Shown here: positions 33,014 to 41,833 of the stretch, one piece after another
How the letters are laid out: each line of letters opens with the position of its first letter
How positions within the stretch are numbered: the first letter of the stretch is position 1
Assembly (NCBI GenBank): GCA_017409785.1
Contig: JAFQSD010000002.1
Coordinates: 288,597 to 352,596 of the forward strand
Origin: Bacilli bacterium
GTDB taxonomy: Bacteria; Bacillota_I; Bacilli_A; RF39; UBA660
Direction: 5' to 3'
Length of the DNA stretch: 64,000 nt
Program-made: the position numbers and the translations under genes
The notes under the pieces: model-generated
What the model saw: the letters and a program-made list of their open reading frames with translations, nothing else
Told to the model about the DNA's origin: nothing
The model's database searches: none

Positions 33014-35134
33014 TTAATTACATTCCTTTTTATATTGAATTGGCATTTCTATTTTCTTACCATTATACTTACTTTTATTTTTTAAATCAGTAATTAAATC
33101 AGTAAAATCTAGAGGAACATCTTCCTCAGCACTTTGTGCCATAGCCATTGTATAATAATCAATTGCCTTAGAATAATCACCATCATAAGTAGTTTGTCTA
33201 TAACAATTTCCTAAACGGGCAAAGATAAAGCTTCTCGGTTTCTCTAACTTAGGCATAACTGATTGGTATAAATCAATTGCTTCTTGGTATTCCCAGTTTT
33301 TATATTTTTCATCGGCTGCTTTTAAAGTTGCACCTATATTTACATATGGACCAAACTTATCATAGTATCTTAATACAACACGTTTTTCTCCAGATGCTTC
33401 TTTTATCGTAATTGCTTGTACTTTTGGCACTCTAACAGCTGCATCAACTACTTTTGCAATATCTTCATCACTCATAGGTTCTAACATAATCATATTTACA
33501 TCATCTAAAATATCATCTATTGCATTAGTTATACTATAAGGAATATCCATTAAACTTTCTATTGTTTCTTCAACAGGAACTTTTTCATCTAACTCCTCAG
33601 AAGATACTGTTGGAACAACTTGTTGAGGTACAACTACTTCTTTTTCTTTTAAACCAAGTTCTTCTTTAGTAATCCCTGCAAGTTCCGCATCACCAATTAA
33701 TTTTTCTCTTAAATCATAAGTTGGAATTGGAACTCCACCTAACTCTTCAGACATGGATAAAATATCTAAATAAATTGCCGCTTCTTTAAAATTCTTACGA
33801 GCAACATTAAAGTAAAAATCTTGAATATAAGCAGCTACGCTAAAATCAAATTCATCACGACTTAATGTTGATAAAAGTAAGATTGGTTCTTCAAAACTTG
33901 TATCTTTTTTTAACACACTAAGTTTTATTAAATCAGCAACATATCCTCTAAAATTACTTTTATTGATTGAAGATAAATATTCTTCTAATAAACTAAATGC
34001 TGTATCGACATCTTGTTTTAATAAACTAGAAGCTATCCTTGTAAACATTGCATCAACATCAGGGTTAACAGAAACTTTATTACTATCTTCAGAAACAATT
34101 TCCTGAACATCTTCTTCATTATTACCAAGTAATTTTAACTTACTTATTTCACTATCTACTCTTTCAAGTAAAATTCCCATAAATTTACTACTCTTACTAA
34201 ATTTTCTATTTGATGAAGATCTATATATTTTAAGTAAAGTCTCATAATCATGTGCCATTAAAGCATCACTAAATGATGAAATACTTTTAGTAGTATCAAC
34301 TTCCGGAATCTTTTTCTCATTTATAATTCCAATTAAATCTTGTAAGACTACTAAAAATTGTTCATCAGCAGGATTTATTCCATGTAACTCTTTAGCTCCT
34401 AATAATAACTGTGCAGCCTCTTCATAATTACAATTAGAAATTAAATCATATAAGTGTTCATGATCACGTACACTAACCCCAATAGCTTTAGATAATAATT
34501 TTTCGGTAATAATTGAACCTAGTTTTTTATCACTACTAGGCATCTTTCCCTTACTAAGTTCTAAAGCTTCTTTAAAATGATGATTAAAAATAGCATTTCT
34601 AATTTTATTTTGTAGTAATCTATCACTATATCTTTTATCTTTTTCAATAGTAATTAAATCAACTACTTTCATATTCTTAACTCTATCTTTATACTCATCT
34701 GGTAAATCAGTAACAAAACTTAACATATATAACCATAAATTTTGATCTCTTTTATAAAATTGATTATCTGTTTTATCCATCACAGCAAAGCTTTTTAATG
34801 CTTGTTCATAATCTTCAGTAACAATTGCATTTAAAAACATTCTTGAGTGAATAGAACCATTCTCTGGTTCTATTTCAATACAACGTTTTAATCCCTTAAT
34901 TGCCCTATCTAAATTTCTATATCTTTTACTAAATAATATTTGTGTATATCTAAATAATCCTTGTGCGTTTTCTAATTCATAAAAACCACGCTTTACTCTT
35001 TTAATCTTTCCACTTTCTATTAATCTAGTTAAATCTTTATTTGTAAAACCTGCTCCTAATAATTCTTGTGTCGTAAGTATTTCTTTATCTATAAATAAAT
35101 CATACATATTCTTTTCATTATTAAAATTAATCAT
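33014..35134 (-). CDS. TPR-repeat protein with AbiEi-like N-terminal winged helix
   Basis: About 706 residues. Residues ~5-55 (MYDLFIDKEILTTQELLGAGFTN, LTRLIESGKIKRVKRGFYEL) match the N-terminal winged-helix domain typical of AbiEi-type antitoxins and related regulators. The remainder is a long array of tetratricopeptide-like helical repeats (DRAIKGLKRCIEIEPENGSIH near 90; NWEYQEAIDLYQSVM near the end). No toxin gene lies next to it, so the helix is likely used as a DNA- or protein-binding module in a TPR scaffold. The start at 35134 has TTGGAG at good spacing; upstream in-frame codons lack a ribosome-binding site. Confidence 0.7.
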   Translation of the reverse strand: MINFNNEKNMYDLFIDKEILTTQELLGAGFTNKDLTRLIESGKIKRVKRGFYELENAQGLFRYTQILFSKRYRNLDRAIKGLKRCIEIEPENGSIHSRMFLNAIVTEDYEQALKSFAVMDKTDNQFYKRDQNLWLYMLSFVTDLPDEYKDRVKNMKVVDLITIEKDKRYSDRLLQNKIRNAIFNHHFKEALELSKGKMPSSDKKLGSIITEKLLSKAIGVSVRDHEHLYDLISNCNYEEAAQLLLGAKELHGINPADEQFLVVLQDLIGIINEKKIPEVDTTKSISSFSDALMAHDYETLLKIYRSSSNRKFSKSSKFMGILLERVDSEISKLKLLGNNEEDVQEIVSEDSNKVSVNPDVDAMFTRIASSLLKQDVDTAFSLLEEYLSSINKSNFRGYVADLIKLSVLKKDTSFEEPILLLSTLSRDEFDFSVAAYIQDFYFNVARKNFKEAAIYLDILSMSEELGGVPIPTYDLREKLIGDAELAGITKEELGLKEKEVVVPQQVVPTVSSEELDEKVPVEETIESLMDIPYSITNAIDDILDDVNMIMLEPMSDEDIAKVVDAAVRVPKVQAITIKEASGEKRVVLRYYDKFGPYVNIGATLKAADEKYKNWEYQEAIDLYQSVMPKLEKPRSFIFARLGNCYRQTTYDGDYSKAIDYYTMAMAQSAEEDVPLDFTDLITDLKNKSKYNGKKIEMPIQYKKECN

Positions 35135-35200
35135 CTTGTACACTCCAATCATAATTATAGATACATCTATAATATCACAAATTATAAAATACAACAAAAA

Positions 35201-35220
35201 AAGCAACTAAATAGTTGCTT
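35201..35220 (-). terminator. Terminator after the ankyrin gene
   Basis: AAGCAACT-AAAT-AGTTGCTT followed by T7 on the minus strand. Confidence 0.8.
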
Positions 35221-35899
35221 CATTTAATGATGAATTAATAATATTTTCTAATATTGAAGATCTATCTTTCATAATTTCTGTTTTAATATATTCCATATTA
35301 TCATTAATTACTTCAATAACTTTTTTCATATTTGGTTCTAATTCCTTCTTCTCTAAGTTTTCAACAATAACCTCTAAATTATTTAACTTAGAATATTTTC
35401 CATAATATGAATTTCTAATACATGTTTTATAAAGTCTCTTAAATGTAACTAAATCAATATCATTAAAACGTTTATCTTCTAATATTTTAAATACCGTATA
35501 AATATAGTTATTATTAATTGCTCTATCTAGCATTGTCTCCCCTTTATTATTTTTAATATTAGGAGTAAAATTCTTTTTCTTAATTAATTGTTCCATAACT
35601 CTTAAAGCCCCAACAGAATTATCAAGTACTAAGATATGACCAAAAGTATTTCCTTCAACATTTTGATGATTTACATCCCAATTTCTTTTCTTCATAACTT
35701 CAATAACTAAATCATACTGCTTAGCCTTTAATAGTCTAGTAACAAGATCATTACCAACACCATCACAAATATTTACGTTCAATTTATTCTCTTCTAATAA
35801 TCTTTCGATTATTTCAAAATCACCGTTTTTAATAACATTAAATATCGTCGACGGCTCTTCGGTACAAGCATCAACTACTTGTTGTTCACTGTAAAACAT
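35207..35899 (-). CDS. Ankyrin-repeat protein
   Basis: 230 residues with degenerate ankyrin repeats: FNVIKNGDFEIIERLLEEN, NVNICDGVGNDLVTRLLKAK, DVNHQNVEGNTFGHILV and TPNIKNNKGETMLDRAI. This fold mediates protein contacts; the partner is unknown. The start at 35899 has AAGAGGTG 6 nt upstream; an in-frame GTG at 35971 sits too close to its GGAG. It lies upstream of the TPR gene, separated by a terminator. Adjacent ankyrin and TPR proteins may work together, but there is no direct evidence. Confidence 0.75.
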   Translation of the reverse strand: MFYSEQQVVDACTEEPSTIFNVIKNGDFEIIERLLEENKLNVNICDGVGNDLVTRLLKAKQYDLVIEVMKKRNWDVNHQNVEGNTFGHILVLDNSVGALRVMEQLIKKKNFTPNIKNNKGETMLDRAINNNYIYTVFKILEDKRFNDIDLVTFKRLYKTCIRNSYYGKYSKLNNLEVIVENLEKKELEPNMKKVIEVINDNMEYIKTEIMKDRSSILENIINSSLNEATI

Positions 35900-36019
35900 T
35901 TTAAACACCTCTTTGTTCATGTGACAGTTATATATTCTATCAGAAGTATTCTTCTTTGTCAAATTACTCACTCTCCTACTTTAGTTATGAGATATAAATA
36001 ATTTTTTTATACAATTAAA

Positions 36020-36039
36020 AACAACTCTTTCGAGTTGTT
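36020..36039 (-). terminator. Terminator after the CPBP protease gene
   Basis: AACAACTC-TTTC-GAGTTGTT followed by T-rich sequence on the minus strand. Confidence 0.75.
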
Positions 36040-36046
36040 CTAAATA

Positions 36047-37126
36047 TTATAAGATACTCATTAAAAACATCATTACAACGCCAAAAGTATTTTGAACACA
36101 ATGTACTCCCATATTAACACAAATATTATTTGTCTTAGTATAAACATGTGCCATTACTCCACCCATAACCATATATTGTAATGATTGAATAAATATGTTA
36201 TATAGTCCAGCTTCACTACCTACTGTATGAAGTAAACCAAATAGTAAAGCAGATAAAACTACAAACACTTTATCATTCTTAACAAATCTTCTTAATCCAC
36301 CTCTAAAGATTCCTTCTTCAACAAATGGAGCCCAAATCATTGCAAGTGGACCAACATACCAAAGTGGCATACTATTTAAACCAGCTTGATTAGCAGTTTC
36401 AACATCTCCACCTAATAAAAGTCTTATACCAGCAGCTACAATTGATAGCCCTAACATAATTCCCCACCATTTAAAGATATAACCAATATAAGTACCAAAG
36501 TTTTCTTTAAATGCCTTAAAGTCACGTTTTAATCTCTTACCAAAGATATATAATACTAAAGCAAATATTAAAACATAATATAATATTTCAAAAATAATAC
36601 CTAACGTAGCATTTTCAATAAATAAAGGTACAATAAATTGTGTTGAATAAGCTAAAACTAAAACAACAACCCAAAGTAAATCCTTACCAGTTACCTTTAA
36701 TTCTCTTAATTTCTTAATTTCTTTCTTTTCTTTTTTTACAACCTTATCTTTTTCAATACCAATAATTAATACTAATGCAACAACAGCTAGAAGCGTTACT
36801 ATATCATTAACTCCTAAAAGCATTGAAATAACAGTTAATGTAATTGCTAAACCTTTCTTAACTGGAACTCGATCTCTTACAAATAACCATAACAATATAG
36901 CTCCTAGTACTAAAGCAACAATTGCTGTCATCCAAACAGATGAAACCATTGAGTCTAATGTATAAACTTCATTAATCATTGTTTGCATTTCAGCAGGCAT
37001 TTCTTTAAATACATCTTTAATCATTTTCAATGATTCCTTTGCAATGCTGTTTGCATTAAACATTGTATAAACACTAGCTAACATTTGTAAAACAGCATAA
37101 CAAATTAAATAAATTTTTCTTTTCAT
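36047..37126 (-). CDS. CPBP-family intramembrane metalloprotease
   Basis: 359 residues with about eight membrane helices. The CPBP/Rce1-like active-site motifs lie in the C-terminal half: FVEEGIFRGGLRR (EExxxR), FGLLH and NMGVHCVQN. Such proteases process prenylated proteins in eukaryotes and act in bacteriocin immunity, spore development or signalling in bacteria; the substrate here is unknown. The N-terminal half is a separate four-helix membrane region with a Lys-rich loop (DKVVKKEKKEIKKL). It is monocistronic, with AGAGGAG upstream of ATG and a terminator after it. Confidence 0.88.
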   Translation of the reverse strand: MKRKIYLICYAVLQMLASVYTMFNANSIAKESLKMIKDVFKEMPAEMQTMINEVYTLDSMVSSVWMTAIVALVLGAILLWLFVRDRVPVKKGLAITLTVISMLLGVNDIVTLLAVVALVLIIGIEKDKVVKKEKKEIKKLRELKVTGKDLLWVVVLVLAYSTQFIVPLFIENATLGIIFEILYYVLIFALVLYIFGKRLKRDFKAFKENFGTYIGYIFKWWGIMLGLSIVAAGIRLLLGGDVETANQAGLNSMPLWYVGPLAMIWAPFVEEGIFRGGLRRFVKNDKVFVVLSALLFGLLHTVGSEAGLYNIFIQSLQYMVMGGVMAHVYTKTNNICVNMGVHCVQNTFGVVMMFLMSIL

Positions 37127-37171
37127 AAAAACTCCTCTCTATTCTATATATTAAAGATACCATAAAATATA

Positions 37172-37206
37172 AAAAAAGATTAAGAAACAAATTTCTCAAT
37201 CTTTTA
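37172..37206 (-). terminator. Terminator downstream of the YdjI-like gene
   Basis: AAAGATTGAGAAA...TTTCTTAATCTTT stem with T7 on the minus strand. Confidence 0.75.
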
Positions 37207-37224
37207 TTTTACACTTATTTACAA

Positions 37225-38394
37225 TTATTTTAACTTATGTCCACAATTAGCACAGAAATTCATTCCATTATTTTTTGTACCACAGTTTGGACAGAAAGCC
37301 ATTGGTTTAGCTTCTCCACTAGGAGCAGCTGCACCTTCTAATTCTTCAGCATTTTCACCATGTGCAACAACACCTGGATGTAATGGTTGACCTTGTGAAT
37401 TTTGAGCACCTGCATATGGATTAGCATTTTGTACTGCTCCACCAAATACTCCTCCACTTGCCATATTCATCATACCAACACCCATGAATCCGTTCATAGC
37501 ACCACCTGCATTGTTAGCAGCATCTTGTACAGCATTTGCATATGCTCCAACAAGAGTACCTTGTTGCATGAAACTATTTGAAGATAATTCATAGTTATCA
37601 ATTTTCTTTTCACTTTCTTCATCAAGTGTTACAGATTCAACAACGAATCCTACGATACTAAGTCCACGATCACGAATTGGTTGATCGAATACTTTTTCAT
37701 CCATAACTTTCTTGATTTCATCAGTACTGCTTGGTAATTCAAGTACTGGTGTTTTATGTTCAGAATTTCCTAATTCATTTAACACATTTTGGAATGAACC
37801 AATAACTTCTGATCTCATTTGATCTACGATTGATTCTTTTCTAAACTCATCTGCAGTTCCAGCAACTTTACTCATAAATACAGCTGGATCTTCAATCTTA
37901 AATGTATATTTACCAAAACATTTAACTTCAACTCTTAATGGACTCATTGCTCCAGTCATTTGATTTGGAATTGGATGAGACCAATCTTGGAATGGTACTG
38001 GTGCAGGTGTACCAAATTTATTATCCATAATTTCTTTAGCATTTAAATAAAATACTGCTTGTTCCTTATTAGTAGCTCCATTATATACAAAACGAGTCCA
38101 CATTTCTTTAAATACTGGTCCAAATTGTCCAGCAAAGAATGAAGGTGATGTAGATTGATCAAAAGTATAAATTCCTTCTTCAGCAGTAGCATCAATAATT
38201 TTACCACTATCGAAAATTACTGCAATTTGACCAGGTGCAACTTGAATAGCACTATCTTTAGAGATAACACCATTTGGAGTTGATACTCTTCTCATTAATA
38301 CATCTTGTCCTAAATCCTCACATCTAATATAATCTTTCCATTGATCGTGTAGTGTACTTCCAACAGCACCTACAGCTGCTTTAATTAATCCCAT
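37225..38394 (-). CDS. SPFH-domain zinc-ribbon protein, YdjI-like
   Basis: 389 residues. The SPFH-like domain spans about 40-260 (VAPGQIAVIFDSGKI, VEVKCFGKYTFKIEDPAVF). A Gly/Asn/Ala-rich linker follows, with a C-terminal zinc ribbon CPNCGTKNN...CANCGHKLK. This is the 'virion core/SPFH' protein type represented by B. subtilis YdjI, which takes part in membrane-stress complexes with YdjG/YdjH and the PspA homologue YdjF. Here it is third in the order zinc ribbon (39324) - TPM (38438) - SPFH. AAAGGAG precedes ATG. Confidence 0.85.
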   Translation of the reverse strand: MGLIKAAVGAVGSTLHDQWKDYIRCEDLGQDVLMRRVSTPNGVISKDSAIQVAPGQIAVIFDSGKIIDATAEEGIYTFDQSTSPSFFAGQFGPVFKEMWTRFVYNGATNKEQAVFYLNAKEIMDNKFGTPAPVPFQDWSHPIPNQMTGAMSPLRVEVKCFGKYTFKIEDPAVFMSKVAGTADEFRKESIVDQMRSEVIGSFQNVLNELGNSEHKTPVLELPSSTDEIKKVMDEKVFDQPIRDRGLSIVGFVVESVTLDEESEKKIDNYELSSNSFMQQGTLVGAYANAVQDAANNAGGAMNGFMGVGMMNMASGGVFGGAVQNANPYAGAQNSQGQPLHPGVVAHGENAEELEGAAAPSGEAKPMAFCPNCGTKNNGMNFCANCGHKLK

Positions 38395-38437
38395 AATTTT
38401 TTCTCCTTTTCTATCATTAAATTAATTATACCATACT

Positions 38438-39313
38438 TTATCTTTTTGTCCCAGTATTACTTTGTTTTGGCTTATCATTTTTATCAGAAGATGAACCAAT
38501 CAAAGATTTATAAGTTCTAGAACCTAAATTCATTTCACTAATATTAATTATTCTCATAGTTTCCTTATTCAAACAATCTTTAGTAACAATGCTTCTTTTC
38601 TTCTTAATTTTACTACTTAATATTATAATACCCATAATAATAATTGTTCCAACTAATGCAAACCCTGCAATAGCAAGATAATGATAATTCTTAGAAACTG
38701 CCACTGAACCGTCTTTTCCAACTTTAACAAGTTCTTCACCATCAGAAACAACACCAATTTGTACAAATTCACTTATTGAAGTAGTAAAACTCTTACAAGC
38801 TTCATAAAACTTCTTTTCTTTAGTTAAATTAAATACATTTTTTAATATTGGTTCCATTCTAGAATCTGGAAATAACTCTACTGCTCTACCATTAGTAGTC
38901 ATATAAATACCTTTATTATCTCTATCTATAAGTAAAATTATTCCATCATTAGAAAAATCATTATAATTATAAAAGTCTCTAGCATAATTCATAGAACTAG
39001 CTTTATTATTCTTACTAATAGTAACAATAACATAATCAATTTTTGTACTATCAATAAAATGTTTTACATGTTTAAATAAAACTTCTTCTTGACTATCAGT
39101 AAGCAAATCTGCAAAATCATATATTTTTTCACTAGCATCAATTGCTGGCGTAGCCAATACTGCTTGTTTATTTGACTCAGTAATAATAACATCTGCTGGA
39201 ACTAAATAGTTACCTTCACTTCTAGTATTAACTCTTGTACTAGCAAAAACATTATTAACATTTAAACATACACAAAATATAAGTAAACTTAAAATTATTT
39301 TAATCTTCTTCAT
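38438..39313 (-). CDS. TPM-domain membrane protein, YdjH-like
   Basis: 291 residues. A signal peptide (about 1-25, MKKIKIILSLLIFCVCLN) is followed by a TPM domain (about 60-190: YDFADLLTDSQEEVLFKHVK, DYVIVTISKNNKA, DGIILLIDRDNKGIYM). One membrane helix (about 210-235) and a basic cytoplasmic tail follow. TPM domains occur in YgcG/MOLO1-like proteins. The match to B. subtilis YdjH rests on domain type and position between the YdjG-like and YdjI-like genes. The start at 39313 has GGAGGT 5 nt upstream; upstream codons from 39361 overlap the preceding gene and lack a site. Confidence 0.82.
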   Translation of the reverse strand: MKKIKIILSLLIFCVCLNVNNVFASTRVNTRSEGNYLVPADVIITESNKQAVLATPAIDASEKIYDFADLLTDSQEEVLFKHVKHFIDSTKIDYVIVTISKNNKASSMNYARDFYNYNDFSNDGIILLIDRDNKGIYMTTNGRAVELFPDSRMEPILKNVFNLTKEKKFYEACKSFTTSISEFVQIGVVSDGEELVKVGKDGSVAVSKNYHYLAIAGFALVGTIIIMGIIILSSKIKKKRSIVTKDCLNKETMRIINISEMNLGSRTYKSLIGSSSDKNDKPKQSNTGTKR

Positions 39314-39323
39314 CTTATACCTC

Positions 39324-40652
39324 CTAGAACATAAACAATGCAAAGATGAATCCAATAGCAAATAATATTACAAAGAATATAATTGACCAAATAATTATTT
39401 CAACTATTCCTATTGGTCCATCTCCAATTGCCTTTCCAGTTTGTCCATTCATTGCAAATGTTATTGTTTTATCTTTATGTTTAACATTAAGCATCCAAAC
39501 AGGTAATAAAATAAAATGTGTATATCTTGGACTAACTCTAATACCATTATTAATAACTTTTTGTTCTGTATGTCCAACAGTTTTTCTCATTAATTCAACC
39601 GCAGTATCACAAGTTTTACCAGTAACTAATTTTAATCCTGCATTTTCATCAACATCATATTTTTCAACTAAATAGCCTGATAAATATGAATAATTATATG
39701 GTACTAAACCATTGTAATCATATGGCTCTAAAAAGTTAATCAAATCATCTGGAAATCTACTTGATGCATCTGCCATAACTTTTAAGAAATCAAAATGTCC
39801 AGATTTTCTCATTGAAAATCTATCAACTTTTTTATATTTATACTTAGAATCTTTCCATCGTTTCTCATCACTTGCTTCAAATTCTACTTCCCCATTAGCC
39901 TCTAAATCATAAGCCCAAAAAGGAACATATACACCAGAAATATTTTCAATTTTCCTAAAACGTCTTGGTAATAAAATCTTACCTCTAATAAGTTTTTTAA
40001 ATCCAGCCATAGCAGCTTCTTTATCAATCTTAAAAGGTATAATATAGTTTGGTGCTTTACCACTTAAAACTCTTTCTTTTACTACTTCATCACTTCCACA
40101 ATAAATACAATGTTCCATAGAAGTGGCTTTGTCTGCTAAAACCTCAACTCCACAACTTTTACAAGCATAAAGATCAACATCACCCAAAGTATCTTCTGGT
40201 AAATATTGATCAACCATATTAGATTGTTCTGCACTAAACATAGAATTATTACTTATGTTATTTGTAGAAGTATTATCTTGAATTACTGCAGTAGGAACCG
40301 CAATACCACCTTGCATTTCTCCAATAGGAGTTGCATTTACTTCTACAGCGCCAGTAGCAAGTGCCATATTCTCTTGCATAGGAACCGCATTATTAACTAC
40401 TGTTTCTTGTAACATACCAACTGGTGCAACAACTGTTTCCTGTACAACTCCTGTTGAGACTGCAACATTTGCTGGTGCAATAGTAGCAGAAGCTACATTT
40501 TCCTGTACAACCCCATTAGGAGTAACTGCATTCCCCTGTGCTTGTACAGCACTATATTTAGCTGAACAATTACTACATTCAAATAACTGTGTTGTAGCAT
40601 TAAAATTCATCATTGAACCACACGCCGGACATTTATTTCCAAGAGTATCCAT
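39324..40652 (-). CDS. Zinc-ribbon membrane protein, YdjG-like
   Basis: About 442 residues. An N-terminal zinc ribbon (CPACGSMMNF...CSNCSAKY) is followed by a repetitive Ala/Val/Thr-rich linker (about 50-150; repeats of VVQE, MLQET and MQEN type). A second zinc ribbon (CKSCGVEV...CIYCGSDE) precedes a ~200-residue core with FKKLIRGKILLPRRF and LPVWMLNV. A C-terminal membrane helix (about 415-440) completes it. This architecture is that of YdjG-type proteins. The start at 40652 has GGAG 8 nt upstream. It is first of the zinc ribbon-TPM-SPFH operon. Confidence 0.8.
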   Translation of the reverse strand: MDTLGNKCPACGSMMNFNATTQLFECSNCSAKYSAVQAQGNAVTPNGVVQENVASATIAPANVAVSTGVVQETVVAPVGMLQETVVNNAVPMQENMALATGAVEVNATPIGEMQGGIAVPTAVIQDNTSTNNISNNSMFSAEQSNMVDQYLPEDTLGDVDLYACKSCGVEVLADKATSMEHCIYCGSDEVVKERVLSGKAPNYIIPFKIDKEAAMAGFKKLIRGKILLPRRFRKIENISGVYVPFWAYDLEANGEVEFEASDEKRWKDSKYKYKKVDRFSMRKSGHFDFLKVMADASSRFPDDLINFLEPYDYNGLVPYNYSYLSGYLVEKYDVDENAGLKLVTGKTCDTAVELMRKTVGHTEQKVINNGIRVSPRYTHFILLPVWMLNVKHKDKTITFAMNGQTGKAIGDGPIGIVEIIIWSIIFFVILFAIGFIFALFMF

Positions 40653-40720
40653 GAACATCACTCCATCCTATATATCATTATAACATAAACAAAAATTATA
40701 TATTCTCTTTTTTTAAAAAA

Positions 40721-40740
40721 AAGAGTGACTTCTCACTCTT
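40721..40740 (-). terminator. Terminator after the 40739 gene
   Basis: AAGAGTGA-CTTC-TCACTCTT with T8 following on the minus strand. Confidence 0.8.
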
Positions 40741-41572
40741 ATTTAACACTATTAACTGAATACAACTTAAATGTAATATTGTTGTTATTATCTTTAGAAT
40801 AAATAAATGTATAGGTAACTTTAATATTTGTTACTTCAGAAGACTCAGTATTAGTAATAGTAACATTATCAATAACAGCAATTGTATTACCAGCATCATG
40901 ATATGTTGCATTATGAGTAACTTTTTCAGGTCCCACACATCCCATAGGTGGAATAACATACTCATTACCTACTTTTTCAAAACCAGCCATTATTGTATCA
41001 AAGCTTTCAGTAAAACTATATTTTCCAGCAATTTCTTTAAATGCAGTTTCACTAATACTATTAGAACCATTATGAGTTAATAAGTAATAATTCATAATAA
41101 TATATTTCTTATTTTCAGTTGTTAAATCTTTAGTAAAACCATTCATATTATAAAATAACTTTTCAACATAACAATAACTATCATTAATAGCTGCAATTCT
41201 ATTTAACTCTGTTTTCATATCATCTGTTATAGTAATAACTTCATCTGGGCCAGTAGTTCCACCTACATTTTCAGAAACACTTTCTTCATCCGAACTAGTG
41301 TTTGTTGAAGAATCTTCTTCAACGTTATCTTCTACTTCAGTACTACCATTTTTTGATTCTTCCTTGTCAACAACATCATCTTTAGAATTTAAATGATTAA
41401 CTAAAGTAATACCACCATATACAACCACAAAAGCAATAACAGCAGCAAGAATAGGAATTAATATACCAGATTTTTTCTTCTTTTTAGTTTGAGAAGTAAC
41501 TACTTCTTCAACTTTTTCACTTTCATTTTTTACTTCTTCTTCATTTATAATTTCCTTATTTTCATCATTCAT
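40739..41572 (-). CDS. Single-pass membrane protein of unknown function
   Basis: 277 residues. An acidic cytoplasmic N-terminus ends in a Lys cluster (TKKKKKSG). One membrane helix follows (about 37-60, ILIPILAAVIAFVVVYGGI). A Ser/Asp/Glu-rich linker (about 70-110) leads to an extracellular domain of about 160 residues with two Cys (SYCYVEK, MGCVGPE) that could form a disulphide. No family recognised. GGAGGT precedes ATG. It is upstream of the YdjG-like gene in the position PspA/YdjF would occupy, but it is not PspA-like. Confidence 0.65.
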   Translation of the reverse strand: MNDENKEIINEEEVKNESEKVEEVVTSQTKKKKKSGILIPILAAVIAFVVVYGGITLVNHLNSKDDVVDKEESKNGSTEVEDNVEEDSSTNTSSDEESVSENVGGTTGPDEVITITDDMKTELNRIAAINDSYCYVEKLFYNMNGFTKDLTTENKKYIIMNYYLLTHNGSNSISETAFKEIAGKYSFTESFDTIMAGFEKVGNEYVIPPMGCVGPEKVTHNATYHDAGNTIAVIDNVTITNTESSEVTNIKVTYTFIYSKDNNNNITFKLYSVNSVK

Positions 41573-41632
41573 AATCTTACCTCCAATATAAATAAATTAT
41601 AACAAACATAATAATAAAAAAAACTTAATCTA

Positions 41633-41660
41633 CGAAAAAAAAGAAACTATCGTTTCTTTT
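41633..41660 (-). terminator. Terminator after the 47-residue ORF
   Basis: AAAGAAAC-(4 nt)-GTTTCTTT followed by T8 on the minus strand, overlapping the stop of the small ORF. Confidence 0.75.
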
Positions 41661-41790
41661 TACGTAAACTTGCTTCTTTTTCAACAACTTCTATTAACAT
41701 TTTTCCTTCTTTAGAATTACAATCAACATTAATATTATAAAGACCACTTTCATTTTTTATTGTCTTTATTCTCTTGTCATTGTTTTTCAA
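41647..41790 (-). CDS. Small basic hypothetical protein (47 aa)
   Basis: A 47-residue ORF from TTG 41790 to TAG, ending in a basic tail (SLRKKKR) with LYNINVDCNSKEGKMLIEVV in the middle. GGTGAT lies about 6 nt before the TTG, and the ORF is followed at once by an intrinsic terminator, both supporting a real gene. It lies 44 bp downstream of the sortase B gene and may share its transcript. No family recognised; it could be the remnant of a longer gene. Confidence 0.45.
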   Translation of the reverse strand: MKNNDKRIKTIKNESGLYNINVDCNSKEGKMLIEVVEKEASLRKKKR

Positions 41791-41833
41791 TTATATCACC
41801 AGTATTATTTTATTCAAAATACTAATAATTATT

